A DNA stretch of 48,235 nucleotides from SpSt-583 sp034434015 (lineage in GTDB: Bacteria > Chloroflexota > Anaerolineae > Anaerolineales > UBA6663): contig DAOUAB010000273.1 of NCBI GenBank assembly GCA_034434015.1, forward strand, positions 1 through 48,235, given 5' to 3'. A program made the translations under genes and the position numbers. The notes beneath the pieces were generated by a model that had not been told where the DNA came from, did no database searches, and was given only the letters and a program-made list of their open reading frames with translations. Position 1 is the stretch's first letter; every line of letters starts with the position of its first letter. Positions 1-7,646 of this stretch are shown piece after piece.

Positions 1-2713
1 GCGAGTCGGTGAACATGCGCCCGTAGGCCTTGCTGATGATGCGCCGGTCCAGCACAGCGACCACGCCGCGGTCGGTCTTGGCGCGGATCAGGCGCCCGAA
101 GCCCTGGCGGAACTTGAGCACGGCCTCCGGCACGCTGTACTCGTCGAAGGCGCGCTCGAAGGTCTCGGCCCGCGCGGCGATGATCGGGTCGTCCGGCACG
201 TCGAAGGGCAGGCGCGTGATGACCAGGACCGACAGCGCCTCCCCCGGCACGTCCACGCCTTCCCAGAAGCTCTTGGTGCCGAGCAGCACGCCGCCGTCCG
301 AGGTCTTGAAGTTGTCCAGCAGCATGCTGCGTGAGGTGCCGTCGGACTGGTCGTAGACGTCGATGCCGGCGCGCAGCAGTGGTCCGCGGATGGCGCCGGC
401 GGTCTGCTTGAGCTGGGCGTAGGACGTGAACAGCACCAGCGCGCGGCCGCGCGTCGCCTTGCACAGGTCGATCAGCGTCTTCTCCAGGGCCTTCTGATAC
501 TCCGGCTTGAGCTGCGGCTCGGGCATGTCGGTGGCCAGGTAGAGCAGGGTGGAGGCCTGGTAGTCGAAGGGCGAGCCGACGGCCAGTTCGTCCACGTCGC
601 GCGCGTTCAGGCGGCCCTTGAGGTAATCGAACTCGCCGGCGGCCGTCAGCGTGGCCGACGTCATCACCACGGCCTGCTTGGCGTTCCAGAAGTGTGTCTC
701 CACCAGGGCGCCCACGTGCAACGGCGCGGCGTGCAGCGACAGGCGGCCGTCGCGGCCCTGGACCGAGGCCCAGTAGATCGTGGCCGGGTCCGGCTTCACC
801 ACCAGGCCGTCGCCGTTCAGCAGGATGGCGGCGAAGTAGCGCGCGGCCTGCCCGACCGAGGTGGCCAGGTCCTCGGCCGCGTCGAACTCCAGCTCGGCCT
901 CCCGGGACCACTTGTTGAGGGCCTGCGCGATGCGGGTGAGCGCGGCCGCCAGCGCGTCCAGGGACGGGCGCAGCTGGTCCCATTGCAGCACCAGCTGGCT
1001 CCACTCCGGCAGCGAGCGCGTGGCCGGCACGATGCGGACGGTCTGCCCGTAATCGCCGACCGGGCGGCCGTCGCGCCGGTCCTCCAGGAAGGCGGCCACG
1101 CTCTCGAAGAAGGCGCGCGCCAGCGTGAACGCGGTCGTCGCGCGCTCGGCGACGGCGCCGACCTCCGTTTCCAGGCCCAGGTAGCGCTCGGGCGGCAGCG
1201 TCTCCCGCGCGGCGCTCAACAGCTCGCCCAGCAGGCCGCTGTTCGGCCCGCCCAGGTTCTTCAACTGCCGCTCGAAGTCGGTCTGGAAGAGCTCGAAGGA
1301 AAGGCCCTCGGTGGTGGCGGCCTCCAGGTGATGGGCCTCGTCCAGGACCAGGTAGTTGTAGGGGGGCAGGACGTGATGATCGGCGGCGATGTCGGCCAGC
1401 AGCAGGGCATGGTTGACCACCAGGATGTGCGCGGCCTCGGCCGCCTTGCGCGCCTGGTAAAACGGGCACACGCCGCGCATGCGCTCGCGGCAGGTGTCCA
1501 GCGTGCAATGCTCATCCTCGGCCGAGAGGCGCGCCCAGCCGCCCCGGTCGATGGGGCCGAGCGAGATCTCGCGGCGCGCGGCTTCGTCCTGGCTGAGCCA
1601 GACCAGCACCTTGGCCAGCACGCGCATCTCTTCGGCCGTCTTGGGCCGGTGCCTGCGCATGTTCTCCAGCCGGCGCGGGCACAGGTAGTGGCCGCGGCCT
1701 TTGAGCAGCGCGGCGCGGAAGTCCAGGCCGAGCGCCGCCCGCAGGTCGGGGATGTCCTTGCCCACCAGCTGGTCCTGCAAGTTAATCGTGTTGGTCGAGA
1801 CGACCACGCGCTCGCCGTTCTGCATGGCCCAGTGGACGGCCGGGATGAGGTAGGCCAGGCTCTTGCCGGTGCCGGTGCCGGCCTCCACCATCAGGTGCCG
1901 GCCCTCGGAGAAGGCGCGGGCCACGGCGCGCAGCATGGTGACCTGCTCGGCGCGGTGCTCGTAGGCCGGGAAGTAACGCGCGACCGGGCCGGACGGCTCG
2001 AGCGCGGCGGCCAGGGCGTCGGCGTCAAGGGGCCGGATTTCTTCATTCGGCGTGAGCGGGCGCAGGTCGCGCTCGGGCGCCGGGAAGAGCGGCCGGCCGC
2101 GGCGCGGGCCGGCCACCTCGCGGGAGCGGGCGCGCATCGCGTCGTCAAAGAAGTGCCCGACCGACCAGTCGATGTCCTGGCTGAGATTGGTGATCTCGGC
2201 CAGCACGTCGAGCGGCAGCTCCAGCGCGCGCTGGAACAGCGTCTGGTAGATCGCCACCGTCACCCGGCAGTCGTCCAGGGCGCGGTGGGTGGCCGGGAGC
2301 AGGATGCCCAGCTCTTTGGCCAGCGCGCCCAGGTTGTAGCGGCCGGCGCTGGGCAGCAGCGCGGCGGCCAGGTTGTAGGTGTCGGCGATGTCGTTGTACT
2401 TGAGCGCGCCGCGCGCCTGCAGGAAGCCCAGGTCGAACTTGATGTTGTGGCCGAGGACGGTCGCCTCGCCGACGAAGGCCGTCAGCCTGGGCAGCGCCTC
2501 GGCGACGCGCGGCGCCTTGGCGACCATGGCGTCGGAGATGCCGGTCAGGTGGGTGATGGCGGCCGGGATGGGGCGGCCGGGGTTGACCAGCGTGCTGTAC
2601 TCGCCCTCGATCCGGTCGCCCTTGAACTTGACCGCGCCGATCTCGATGATGGCGTCGCTGCGCGGGTCCAGGCCGGTGGTCTCCAGGTCGATGGCGACGA
2701 TGGTTTGAGACAT
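1..2713 (-). CDS. DEDDh exonuclease fused to DinG-type superfamily 2 helicase (partial, C-terminus off the left edge)
   Basis: Open frame of 904 codons from the ATG at 2713 running off the window. Residues 1-160 are a DnaQ-like 3'-5' exonuclease: DLETTG (D9, E11), GHNIKFD (D94) and H143/D148 in HRALDD give the DEDDh set. A DinG/XPD-like helicase follows: Walker A EAGTGTGKS (about 277-285), DEAH box (458-461), and near the edge the motif VI string QGFGRLIR, so only a short tail is missing. Four cysteines between Walker A and DEAH (C345, C403, C408, C416) match the spacing of an iron-sulfur cluster site as in E. coli DinG. Such proteins unwind 5'-tailed or R-loop/D-loop DNA; the fused nuclease suggests DNA repair or processing. 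A TATACT box ends 6 nt before the ATG and no Shine-Dalgarno is visible. The family is certain; the exact role is inferred. Confidence 0.9.
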   Translation of the reverse strand, partial: MSQTIVAIDLETTGLDPRSDAIIEIGAVKFKGDRIEGEYSTLVNPGRPIPAAITHLTGISDAMVAKAPRVAEALPRLTAFVGEATVLGHNIKFDLGFLQARGALKYNDIADTYNLAAALLPSAGRYNLGALAKELGILLPATHRALDDCRVTVAIYQTLFQRALELPLDVLAEITNLSQDIDWSVGHFFDDAMRARSREVAGPRRGRPLFPAPERDLRPLTPNEEIRPLDADALAAALEPSGPVARYFPAYEHRAEQVTMLRAVARAFSEGRHLMVEAGTGTGKSLAYLIPAVHWAMQNGERVVVSTNTINLQDQLVGKDIPDLRAALGLDFRAALLKGRGHYLCPRRLENMRRHRPKTAEEMRVLAKVLVWLSQDEAARREISLGPIDRGGWARLSAEDEHCTLDTCRERMRGVCPFYQARKAAEAAHILVVNHALLLADIAADHHVLPPYNYLVLDEAHHLEAATTEGLSFELFQTDFERQLKNLGGPNSGLLGELLSAARETLPPERYLGLETEVGAVAERATTAFTLARAFFESVAAFLEDRRDGRPVGDYGQTVRIVPATRSLPEWSQLVLQWDQLRPSLDALAAALTRIAQALNKWSREAELEFDAAEDLATSVGQAARYFAAILLNGDGLVVKPDPATIYWASVQGRDGRLSLHAAPLHVGALVETHFWNAKQAVVMTSATLTAAGEFDYLKGRLNARDVDELAVGSPFDYQASTLLYLATDMPEPQLKPEYQKALEKTLIDLCKATRGRALVLFTSYAQLKQTAGAIRGPLLRAGIDVYDQSDGTSRSMLLDNFKTSDGGVLLGTKSFWEGVDVPGEALSVLVITRLPFDVPDDPIIAARAETFERAFDEYSVPEAVLKFRQGFGRLIRAKTDRGVVAVLDRRIISKAYGRMFTDS

Positions 2714-2719
2714 AGGGCA

Positions 2720-2725
2720 AGTATA
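2720..2725 (-). promoter_or_regulatory. -10 box of the exonuclease-helicase gene, leaderless type
   Basis: On the minus strand TATACT is followed by six bases and then the ATG, placing the expected transcription start at or next to the start codon. The -35 region is weak (TTCAGC at 17 bp). Confidence 0.45.
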
Positions 2726-2765
2726 AAGGAGGATGGCGAAAGGCTGAAGGAGTCAGGGAGGCCGC

Positions 2766-2795
2766 TTGTGATGATGCGCCGGCGTGTGGTATAGT
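2766..2795 (+). promoter_or_regulatory. Promoter of pyrG leader
   Basis: TTGTGA (2766-2771) and TATAGT (2790-2795), 18 bp apart, are 4/6 and 5/6 matches to sigma-70 boxes. The predicted start near 2802 leaves a leader of about 170 nt before pyrG. Confidence 0.6.
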
Positions 2796-2802
2796 CCGGC
2801 TT

Positions 2803-2920
2803 GTGCCCTGGTAAACAAGTTGACGGTCGCGCGAAGCGCAAACGCGCCACGTCCGCACCCGGTCCGAACCGAGGGCGGGGAGCCATGCCGCAACGGCGGA
2901 ACTCCCCGCCTCTCTTTTTG
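2803..2920 (+). ncRNA. Structured pyrG leader RNA with terminator (candidate attenuator or small RNA)
   Basis: Between the promoter and pyrG the transcript can form an outer stem (CCCTGGT 2806-2812 with ACCGAGGG 2868-2875, one bulge). It encloses a hairpin (GACG 2822-2825 with CGTC 2850-2853, continued by CGCG pairs). The 3' strand of the outer stem shares two bases with the 5' arm of the downstream terminator (2874-2881), so the two folds compete slightly. This is the layout of an attenuator, and pyrG is controlled by attenuation in Firmicutes. I do not recognise a known riboswitch class, and an independent small RNA ending at the terminator is also possible. Confidence 0.4.
2874..2919 (+). 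terminator. Intrinsic terminator inside the pyrG leader
   Basis: GGCGGGGA (2874-2881) pairs perfectly with TCCCCGCC (2903-2910), followed by TCTCTTTTT (2911-2919). It lies 55 nt upstream of the pyrG ATG. Confidence 0.7.
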
Positions 2921-2974
2921 TCTGCCCGGCGCTTCGATCGTCTGTCATCGGTCGTCTGACCCGGAGGGATCCCC

Positions 2975-4621
2975 ATGACCAAATACATCTTCATCACCGG
3001 CGGCGTCGTCAGCTCGGTCGGCAAGGGCGTCACGGCGGCGGCGATGGGGCGGACGCTCAAGGAACGCGGGCTGACGGTCTCTATCCAGAAACTCGACCCG
3101 TACATCAACGTGGATCCGGGCACGATGAGCCCGTATCAGCACGGCGAGGTGTTCGTGCTGGACGACGGCGCCGAGTGCGACCTGGACCTGGGCCACTACG
3201 AGCGCTTCATTGACGTCAGCCTGACCCGCGACTGCAATGTGACCACCGGCCAGATTTACTCGGAGGTGATCGGCAAGGAGCGGCGCGGCGACTACCTGGG
3301 CGGCACGATCCAGGTGATCCCGCACATCACCAACGAGATCAAGCGCCGCATGGCGCTGGTGGCCAAGAACAGCGGCGCGGACGTGGTGCTGGTGGAGGTC
3401 GGCGGCACGGTCGGCGATATCGAGAGCCAGCCCTTCCTGGAGGCCATGCGCCAGATGCGCACCGACGTGGGCCGCGAGAACACGTTGTTCGTCCACGTCA
3501 CCTGGCTGCCCTACATCGGCGCCACCGGCGAGCTGAAGACCAAGCCGACCCAGCACTCGGTGCGCGAGCTGCGCTCGCTCGGCATCAGCCCGGACATCAT
3601 CGTCGCCCGCTCCGATCACGCGGTAAGCACCGACCTGCGCCAGAAGATCGCGCTGTTCTGCGACGTCGAGGAGCGGGCCGTCATCCCGATGGTGACGACC
3701 GACGTGCTGTACGAGGTCCCGCTGCTGCTGGAGAAGGCGCGCGTGGCCGAGCTGATCCTGGCCCGGCTGGGGCTGGCGGCCACGCGCACGCCGGACTGGA
3801 GCCGCTGGGAGACGCTGGTGGCCGAGGTGCGCCGGCCCAAGCCGAAGGTGCGCGTGGCCATGGTCGGTAAGTACGTGGAACTGCAGGACGCCTACATGAG
3901 CGTGCGCGAGGCCCTCAAGCACGCCGCGCTGGATTTGGGGCGCGAGGTAGAGATCGAGTGGGTGCACTCGGCCGACCTGGAAAAAGGCCGCGGCTGGGAG
4001 CAGTTGCGCAGCGCCGACGGGATCGTGGTGCCGGGCGGCTTTGGGGCGCGCGGCATCGAGGGCAAGATCGCGGCGGCCCGCTACGCGCGCGAGCAGAAAG
4101 TGCCCTATCTCGGCCTGTGCCTGGGCATGCAGGTGATGTGCATCGAATTCGCGCGCTACGCCCTCGGCTCGGAGGACGCCAACTCCACCGAGTTCGACCG
4201 GGGGACGCCGATCCCGGTGATCGACCTGCTGCCGGAGCAGCGCAGCATCGCCGACCTGGGCGGCACGATGCGGCTGGGTGTGTACCCGTGCCAGCTCGTG
4301 CCCGGCACGCGGGCCGACGACGCCTACGACCTGCCGGCCGGGAGCCTGGCGCGCGAACGGCACCGCCACCGCTTCGAGTTCAACAACGCCCTGCGCGAGC
4401 CGCTGGCCGAGAAGGGGATGGTGTTCTCCGGCCTGTCGCCGGACGGCAGGCTGGTGGAGATCGCCGAACTGGCCGATCATCCCTTCATGCTCGGCACGCA
4501 GTTCCACCCGGAGTTCCTGTCGCGCCCTAACCGCCCGCATCCCCTCTTCCGCGCCTTCGTCGCCGCGACCGTGACGCGGCGGGAGGGGCGGGGGACGAAT
4601 GGAGAAGGCAGCCAGCCGTGA
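2975..4621 (+). CDS. pyrG: CTP synthase
   Basis: 548 residues, the usual length. It makes CTP from UTP, ATP and glutamine in the cytoplasm, the last step of pyrimidine nucleotide synthesis. The N-terminal amidoligase half starts with the typical TGGVVSSVGKG P-loop and carries the QKLDPYINVDPG segment. The C-terminal class I glutamine amidotransferase has the nucleophile in GLCLGMQ (C382) and the H511/E513 pair in FHPEF. GGAGGG at 2963-2968 sits 6 nt before the ATG. The gene lies behind a leader with an internal terminator, which suggests control of read-through. The next gene begins 58 nt downstream on the same strand. Confidence 0.98.
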   Translation: MTKYIFITGGVVSSVGKGVTAAAMGRTLKERGLTVSIQKLDPYINVDPGTMSPYQHGEVFVLDDGAECDLDLGHYERFIDVSLTRDCNVTTGQIYSEVIGKERRGDYLGGTIQVIPHITNEIKRRMALVAKNSGADVVLVEVGGTVGDIESQPFLEAMRQMRTDVGRENTLFVHVTWLPYIGATGELKTKPTQHSVRELRSLGISPDIIVARSDHAVSTDLRQKIALFCDVEERAVIPMVTTDVLYEVPLLLEKARVAELILARLGLAATRTPDWSRWETLVAEVRRPKPKVRVAMVGKYVELQDAYMSVREALKHAALDLGREVEIEWVHSADLEKGRGWEQLRSADGIVVPGGFGARGIEGKIAAARYAREQKVPYLGLCLGMQVMCIEFARYALGSEDANSTEFDRGTPIPVIDLLPEQRSIADLGGTMRLGVYPCQLVPGTRADDAYDLPAGSLARERHRHRFEFNNALREPLAEKGMVFSGLSPDGRLVEIAELADHPFMLGTQFHPEFLSRPNRPHPLFRAFVAATVTRREGRGTNGEGSQP

Positions 4622-4679
4622 GCACGCGGCCGGCCCCCGGCCGCCGCCGTCGGTTTGCTCCACAACCTCACAGGTCACC

Positions 4680-6542
4680 ATGTCGCACACACCCCTCCCC
4701 CTCAACCGCGTCTACCTGGCGCATGCCCTGTCCGAGCCGGCCTTCGGCGATTCAGCCGACCAGCTCTTCTACGTCCGCACAGCCGACGGGCGCCGCAGCC
4801 TGGTGCGGCAGACGCTGTCCACCGGCCTGGCGCAGACCATCACCACCGAACCCGCGCCGGCCGGGGGCGTCGGCTACGGCGGCGGCCTGTTCGCCGTGCG
4901 CGGCGAGGTCCTGATCTACGCCGCCAAAGACGGCACGCTCCAGGGCCTGAGCCTGAAAACGGGCGCGCAATGGGCGGTCACGCCGGCCTTTGAAGGCGTG
5001 GCCGCGCCGACCCTCTCGCCGTGCGGGCAGTTCGTGGCCTTCCTGGCCGAGGCGTCCGGCCGCTGCAACGTCCTGCTGACGGAGGTGCGCGGTCAGACGC
5101 TTCCGGTCAAGCTCTCGGCCGACCCGTGGTACGCCTTCAACCCGGCCTTCTCGGCCGACGGGCGCCGGATCGCGTGGCAGGAGTGGGACGAGTGGGCGAT
5201 GCCGTGGGACGAGGCGCGCCTGCAGATTGCGACGTTCGCCAAACCCACCGGGCGCTGTTCAGCCGGCTACCAGTTGCTGCCCGTGACCATGACCACGCTG
5301 GCCCGGCCGCGCGTCAGCTACGCCTCGCCGCAGTTCAGCCCGGGCGGCAAATTCCTGGCCTACACCAGCGACGAGACCGGCTGGCGCTCCCTGTGGGTGG
5401 CCGAGGCCGACGGCCAGAACCCGGTGCTGGTCGAGACCGGCGAGGGTGAGATCGGCGGGCCGGACTGGACGCCGGGGCGCCGGGCGATGCGCTGGAGCGA
5501 GGACGCCAAGACGCTCTTCGCCGTGCGCCGGCGTCAAAGCCGGGATGTGCTGCTGCGCGTCGGCTGGCCGGACCGGACGGTGGCCGAGGTCCCGTTAAGC
5601 TGGACCTTCATCGACAGCCTGCACCTGCGCGGCGATCAGCTCGCCTTCCTGGCCGGCGACCCGGCGACGCCCACCGGCCTGGTCACGTTGAACACGCGCA
5701 CGGGCGAAGCCGTGGCGCGCGCCACCATCGGCGTCGGCCTGGTTGATCCGGCCTCGCTCTCGCAGCCGGAGGTGGCGCGCTGGACGACAGCCGGCGGCCT
5801 CGAGTGCTGGGGCCTCTTCTATCCGGCGGTCGGGCCGCAGCCGGACCCGCGGCCCACCCTCGTCCACATCCACGGCGGCCCGACCTCGGATGTGCCGCTG
5901 GTCTGGCAGGCCCAGGCCCAGTACTTCGCCACGCGCGGCTGGCACTACCTGTTCGTCAACTATCGCGGCAGCACCGGCTTCGGCCGGGCTTATCAGGACC
6001 GGCTCAACGGGCAGTGGGGGGTGGCGGATGTGCAGGACGCGCGCAGCGGGGCCGAGTGGCTGATCGCGCGCGGGCGCGCCGACGCCTCGCGCGTGGTCAT
6101 CACCGGCGGCAGCGCCGGCGGTTACACCACGCTGATGGCGCTCACCCAGGATCCGGATTTCTGGGCGGCCGGCGTGGCGCTGTACGGCATCGGCGACCTG
6201 TACGACCTCAAGCAGGGCTCGCACCGCTTCGAGGTGAATTACGAGATGAACATCGTCGGCCGACTGCCGGAGGCCGGACGGCTGTGGAAGGAGCGTTCGC
6301 CGTTGACCTTTGTCAAGAACGTGCGCGCGCCGGTCCTGCTGTTCCACGGCCAGGAGGACAAGGCCGTGCCCGTCCAGCAGTCGGTGGATTTCGCCGAGGC
6401 GGCGCGCCGCAACGGCGTCCCGGCCGAGCTGGTCCTGTATCCCGACGAGGGCCACGGCTTTATGAAGGAGGCCAACCGGCGGGACTGCCTGGAACGGACC
6501 GAGCGGTTTCTGGAGAAATATGTGGTGAACGCGCAGCGGTGA
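4680..6542 (+). CDS. S9 family (prolyl oligopeptidase-like) serine peptidase
   Basis: 620 residues from the ATG at 4680; an in-frame ATG at 4599 would overlap pyrG and add an unlike tail. The N-terminal two thirds read as a beta-propeller with TolB/WD-like pieces such as FSPGGKFLAYTSDE. The C-terminal alpha/beta hydrolase has the nucleophile in GGSAGGY (S478), the acid in HGQEDKAVP (D560) and the histidine in DEGHGF (H592), in the order of family S9. The HGGP segment is the usual oxyanion region. It resembles the acylaminoacyl-peptidase/DPP5 subgroup (S9C) and should cleave short peptides. No signal peptide is seen, so it is probably cytoplasmic. The exact specificity cannot be read from sequence. 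Confidence 0.93.
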   Translation: MSHTPLPLNRVYLAHALSEPAFGDSADQLFYVRTADGRRSLVRQTLSTGLAQTITTEPAPAGGVGYGGGLFAVRGEVLIYAAKDGTLQGLSLKTGAQWAVTPAFEGVAAPTLSPCGQFVAFLAEASGRCNVLLTEVRGQTLPVKLSADPWYAFNPAFSADGRRIAWQEWDEWAMPWDEARLQIATFAKPTGRCSAGYQLLPVTMTTLARPRVSYASPQFSPGGKFLAYTSDETGWRSLWVAEADGQNPVLVETGEGEIGGPDWTPGRRAMRWSEDAKTLFAVRRRQSRDVLLRVGWPDRTVAEVPLSWTFIDSLHLRGDQLAFLAGDPATPTGLVTLNTRTGEAVARATIGVGLVDPASLSQPEVARWTTAGGLECWGLFYPAVGPQPDPRPTLVHIHGGPTSDVPLVWQAQAQYFATRGWHYLFVNYRGSTGFGRAYQDRLNGQWGVADVQDARSGAEWLIARGRADASRVVITGGSAGGYTTLMALTQDPDFWAAGVALYGIGDLYDLKQGSHRFEVNYEMNIVGRLPEAGRLWKERSPLTFVKNVRAPVLLFHGQEDKAVPVQQSVDFAEAARRNGVPAELVLYPDEGHGFMKEANRRDCLERTERFLEKYVVNAQR

Positions 6543-6576
6543 GGCGGCGCGAGGGGCCGGGGCGCCGTGATGAAAG

Positions 6577-6605
6577 TTGCGCCGCGGCCCGGTTTGGCCT
6601 ATAAC
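6577..6605 (+). promoter_or_regulatory. Promoter before the 6658 hypothetical gene
   Basis: TTGCGC (6577-6582) and TATAAC (6600-6605) with a 17-bp spacer, about 50 nt upstream of the start codon. TTGCGC is also the -35 hexamer at two other promoters in this window. Confidence 0.5.
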
Positions 6606-6657
6606 TGGCCCTGACCGAACACACCTTCTCCGCCGCTCGCACTGGAGGGCTGAACTC

Positions 6658-7128
6658 ATGACCGACGCCAACGACGCACACGCCAATCGCCGCGCCCTGG
6701 GCCAGGAGATGGAGGGCCTGGAAGGCCTGATCTACCGCCTGTCCACCACGCTCGAGCCGGGCGGCATGCACGCGGCCTCGCTGGCGCTGGTGTGCGAGGC
6801 CATCTACCTGGCCCGCCAGGTGCTGCTCCACGACGCCGTGCGCCCGCACGACGTGGACAACCTGAACGCCTCCCTCGCCGACCTCAAGCAGAAAGCGCTG
6901 GAGTGGAAGATCAGCGCCCGTCAGGCCGAGATCTGGCCGCTGCTCCCGGAGCGCCTGCAGCCCGAGCCCGGGCCCACCCGCAAGGCCCTGGAGTTCGCCC
7001 TGCACGAGTGGCTGTCCGAGGCGGACCTGGACGGCAAGGGCGCCGACCAGTTGGCCCAGGAGTTCACGGAATTCTGTGAGGCCACGCAGAAGCCGGCCGA
7101 GCATCGCCGCCGTCGCAAGGACGACTGA
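6658..7128 (+). CDS. Hypothetical protein, predicted alpha-helical and cytoplasmic
   Basis: 156 residues from the ATG at 6658, preceded by GGAGG (6644-6648) and a promoter at 6577-6605. I do not recognise the family. The sequence has no membrane segment and no signal peptide. It is rich in Leu, Ala, Glu and Gln in patterns that suggest helices, and it ends in a basic/acidic tail (HRRRRKDD). It forms its own transcription unit: promoter in front, strong terminator behind. Codon use and GC match the neighbours, so I take it as a real gene of unknown function. Confidence 0.75.
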   Translation: MTDANDAHANRRALGQEMEGLEGLIYRLSTTLEPGGMHAASLALVCEAIYLARQVLLHDAVRPHDVDNLNASLADLKQKALEWKISARQAEIWPLLPERLQPEPGPTRKALEFALHEWLSEADLDGKGADQLAQEFTEFCEATQKPAEHRRRRKDD

Positions 7129-7160
7129 CCGCTCCAGTTTCAGCCGGGGTGCGTGAATCG

Positions 7161-7205
7161 AAAGAGGGCGAGGAACCGCCGCTTTGGCGCTTCTCGCCCT
7201 CTTTT
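7161..7205 (+). terminator. Strong intrinsic terminator after the 6658 gene
   Basis: AAAGAGGGCGAG (7161-7172) pairs perfectly with CTCGCCCTCTTT (7193-7204), with an inner CGCC/GGCG pair and a T-rich end. The arms are symmetrical in A and T, so it may work in both directions and could also end minus-strand transcription from 7504. Confidence 0.8.
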
Positions 7206-7297
7206 AGCGAGTTCTTTTCGGTCGGCGTTCGCCCCTCGACACGCCCGGGGCGCGCGGCGTAAAGGCGATCGGAAACCGCGGTCGTTGCCGGAGCCGG

Positions 7298-7504
7298 CTA
7301 GGCCGGCTGTTGCGTGTGGGAGATCACCGCGGCGACCACCAGCACCACGGCGGCGGCGGCCGCAAGCCTGGCCGCCGGCATGGGCGGCTTCCCGGGCGCG
7401 GGCCGGCCCTCGGCCTGGGCCCGGCGCTCAGCTTCCCGCTGTTGGCCGTGGGCGGCGGCGCCAAGCGCCAGGGTGGTGGGGATGGCAGCGCAAAACAGGC
7501 ACAT
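7298..7504 (-). CDS. Small membrane protein with N-terminal MCLFC motif
   Basis: 68 residues from the ATG at 7504; on the minus strand GGAGG stands about 10 nt upstream. The protein opens with MCLFCAAIPTTLALG, then a charged Gln/Arg/Glu-rich loop, then a strongly hydrophobic segment (ARLAAAAAVVLVVAAVI) near the C-terminus. Two hydrophobic stretches flanking a polar loop suggest a small bitopic or hairpin membrane protein. The closely spaced cysteines (C2, C5) could bind metal or be modified. I do not know a function. It sits alone between the terminator at 7161 and ppx. A perfect AGCCGGC/GCCGGCT hairpin (7292-7308) overlaps its stop codon. Confidence 0.6.
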   Translation of the reverse strand: MCLFCAAIPTTLALGAAAHGQQREAERRAQAEGRPAPGKPPMPAARLAAAAAVVLVVAAVISHTQQPA

Positions 7505-7610
7505 GAGCCGAAAGCCTCCGCCTCCAAGGGCGCGAAGGACCGTTGCGTCACTCGCGCGAGGCCGCGTCATTCGATGCCGGAACCGACGCCGGCATTATAA
7601 CTGAATTGCG

Positions 7611-7639
7611 TTGCGCGGGGCGCGCGCTCGCGCTACACT
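7611..7639 (+). promoter_or_regulatory. Promoter of the Ppx/GppA gene, leaderless type
   Basis: TTGCGC (7611-7616), 17-bp spacer, TACACT (7634-7639), then 7 nt to the ATG at 7647. No Shine-Dalgarno can fit, so the mRNA is predicted to start at or within a base or two of the start codon. Confidence 0.6.
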
Positions 7640-7646
7640 GCCCGGC

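Noticed and set aside
692..2794. Long open frame antisense to the exonuclease-helicase gene
   Set aside because: Its product is low-complexity (Gly, Arg, Gln, Val-rich) with no motif, while the minus strand has clear exonuclease and helicase motifs. Such mirror frames are common in GC-rich DNA.
2806..2910. 5S rRNA-like or tRNA-like reading of the pyrG leader (strings such as GGTCCGAACC and AGCCATGCCG)
   Set aside because: No TTCGA T-loop with a 5-bp stem, no matching acceptor ends and no CCCAT-CCGAAC arrangement of 5S RNA.
4599..4679. N-terminal extension of the S9 peptidase
   Set aside because: It would overlap pyrG and adds a tail unlike the family; the ATG at 4680 begins the conserved part.
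2945..4705. 586-codon frame antisense to pyrG
   Set aside because: His/Arg/Ala-rich without motifs; pyrG is unmistakable on the plus strand.
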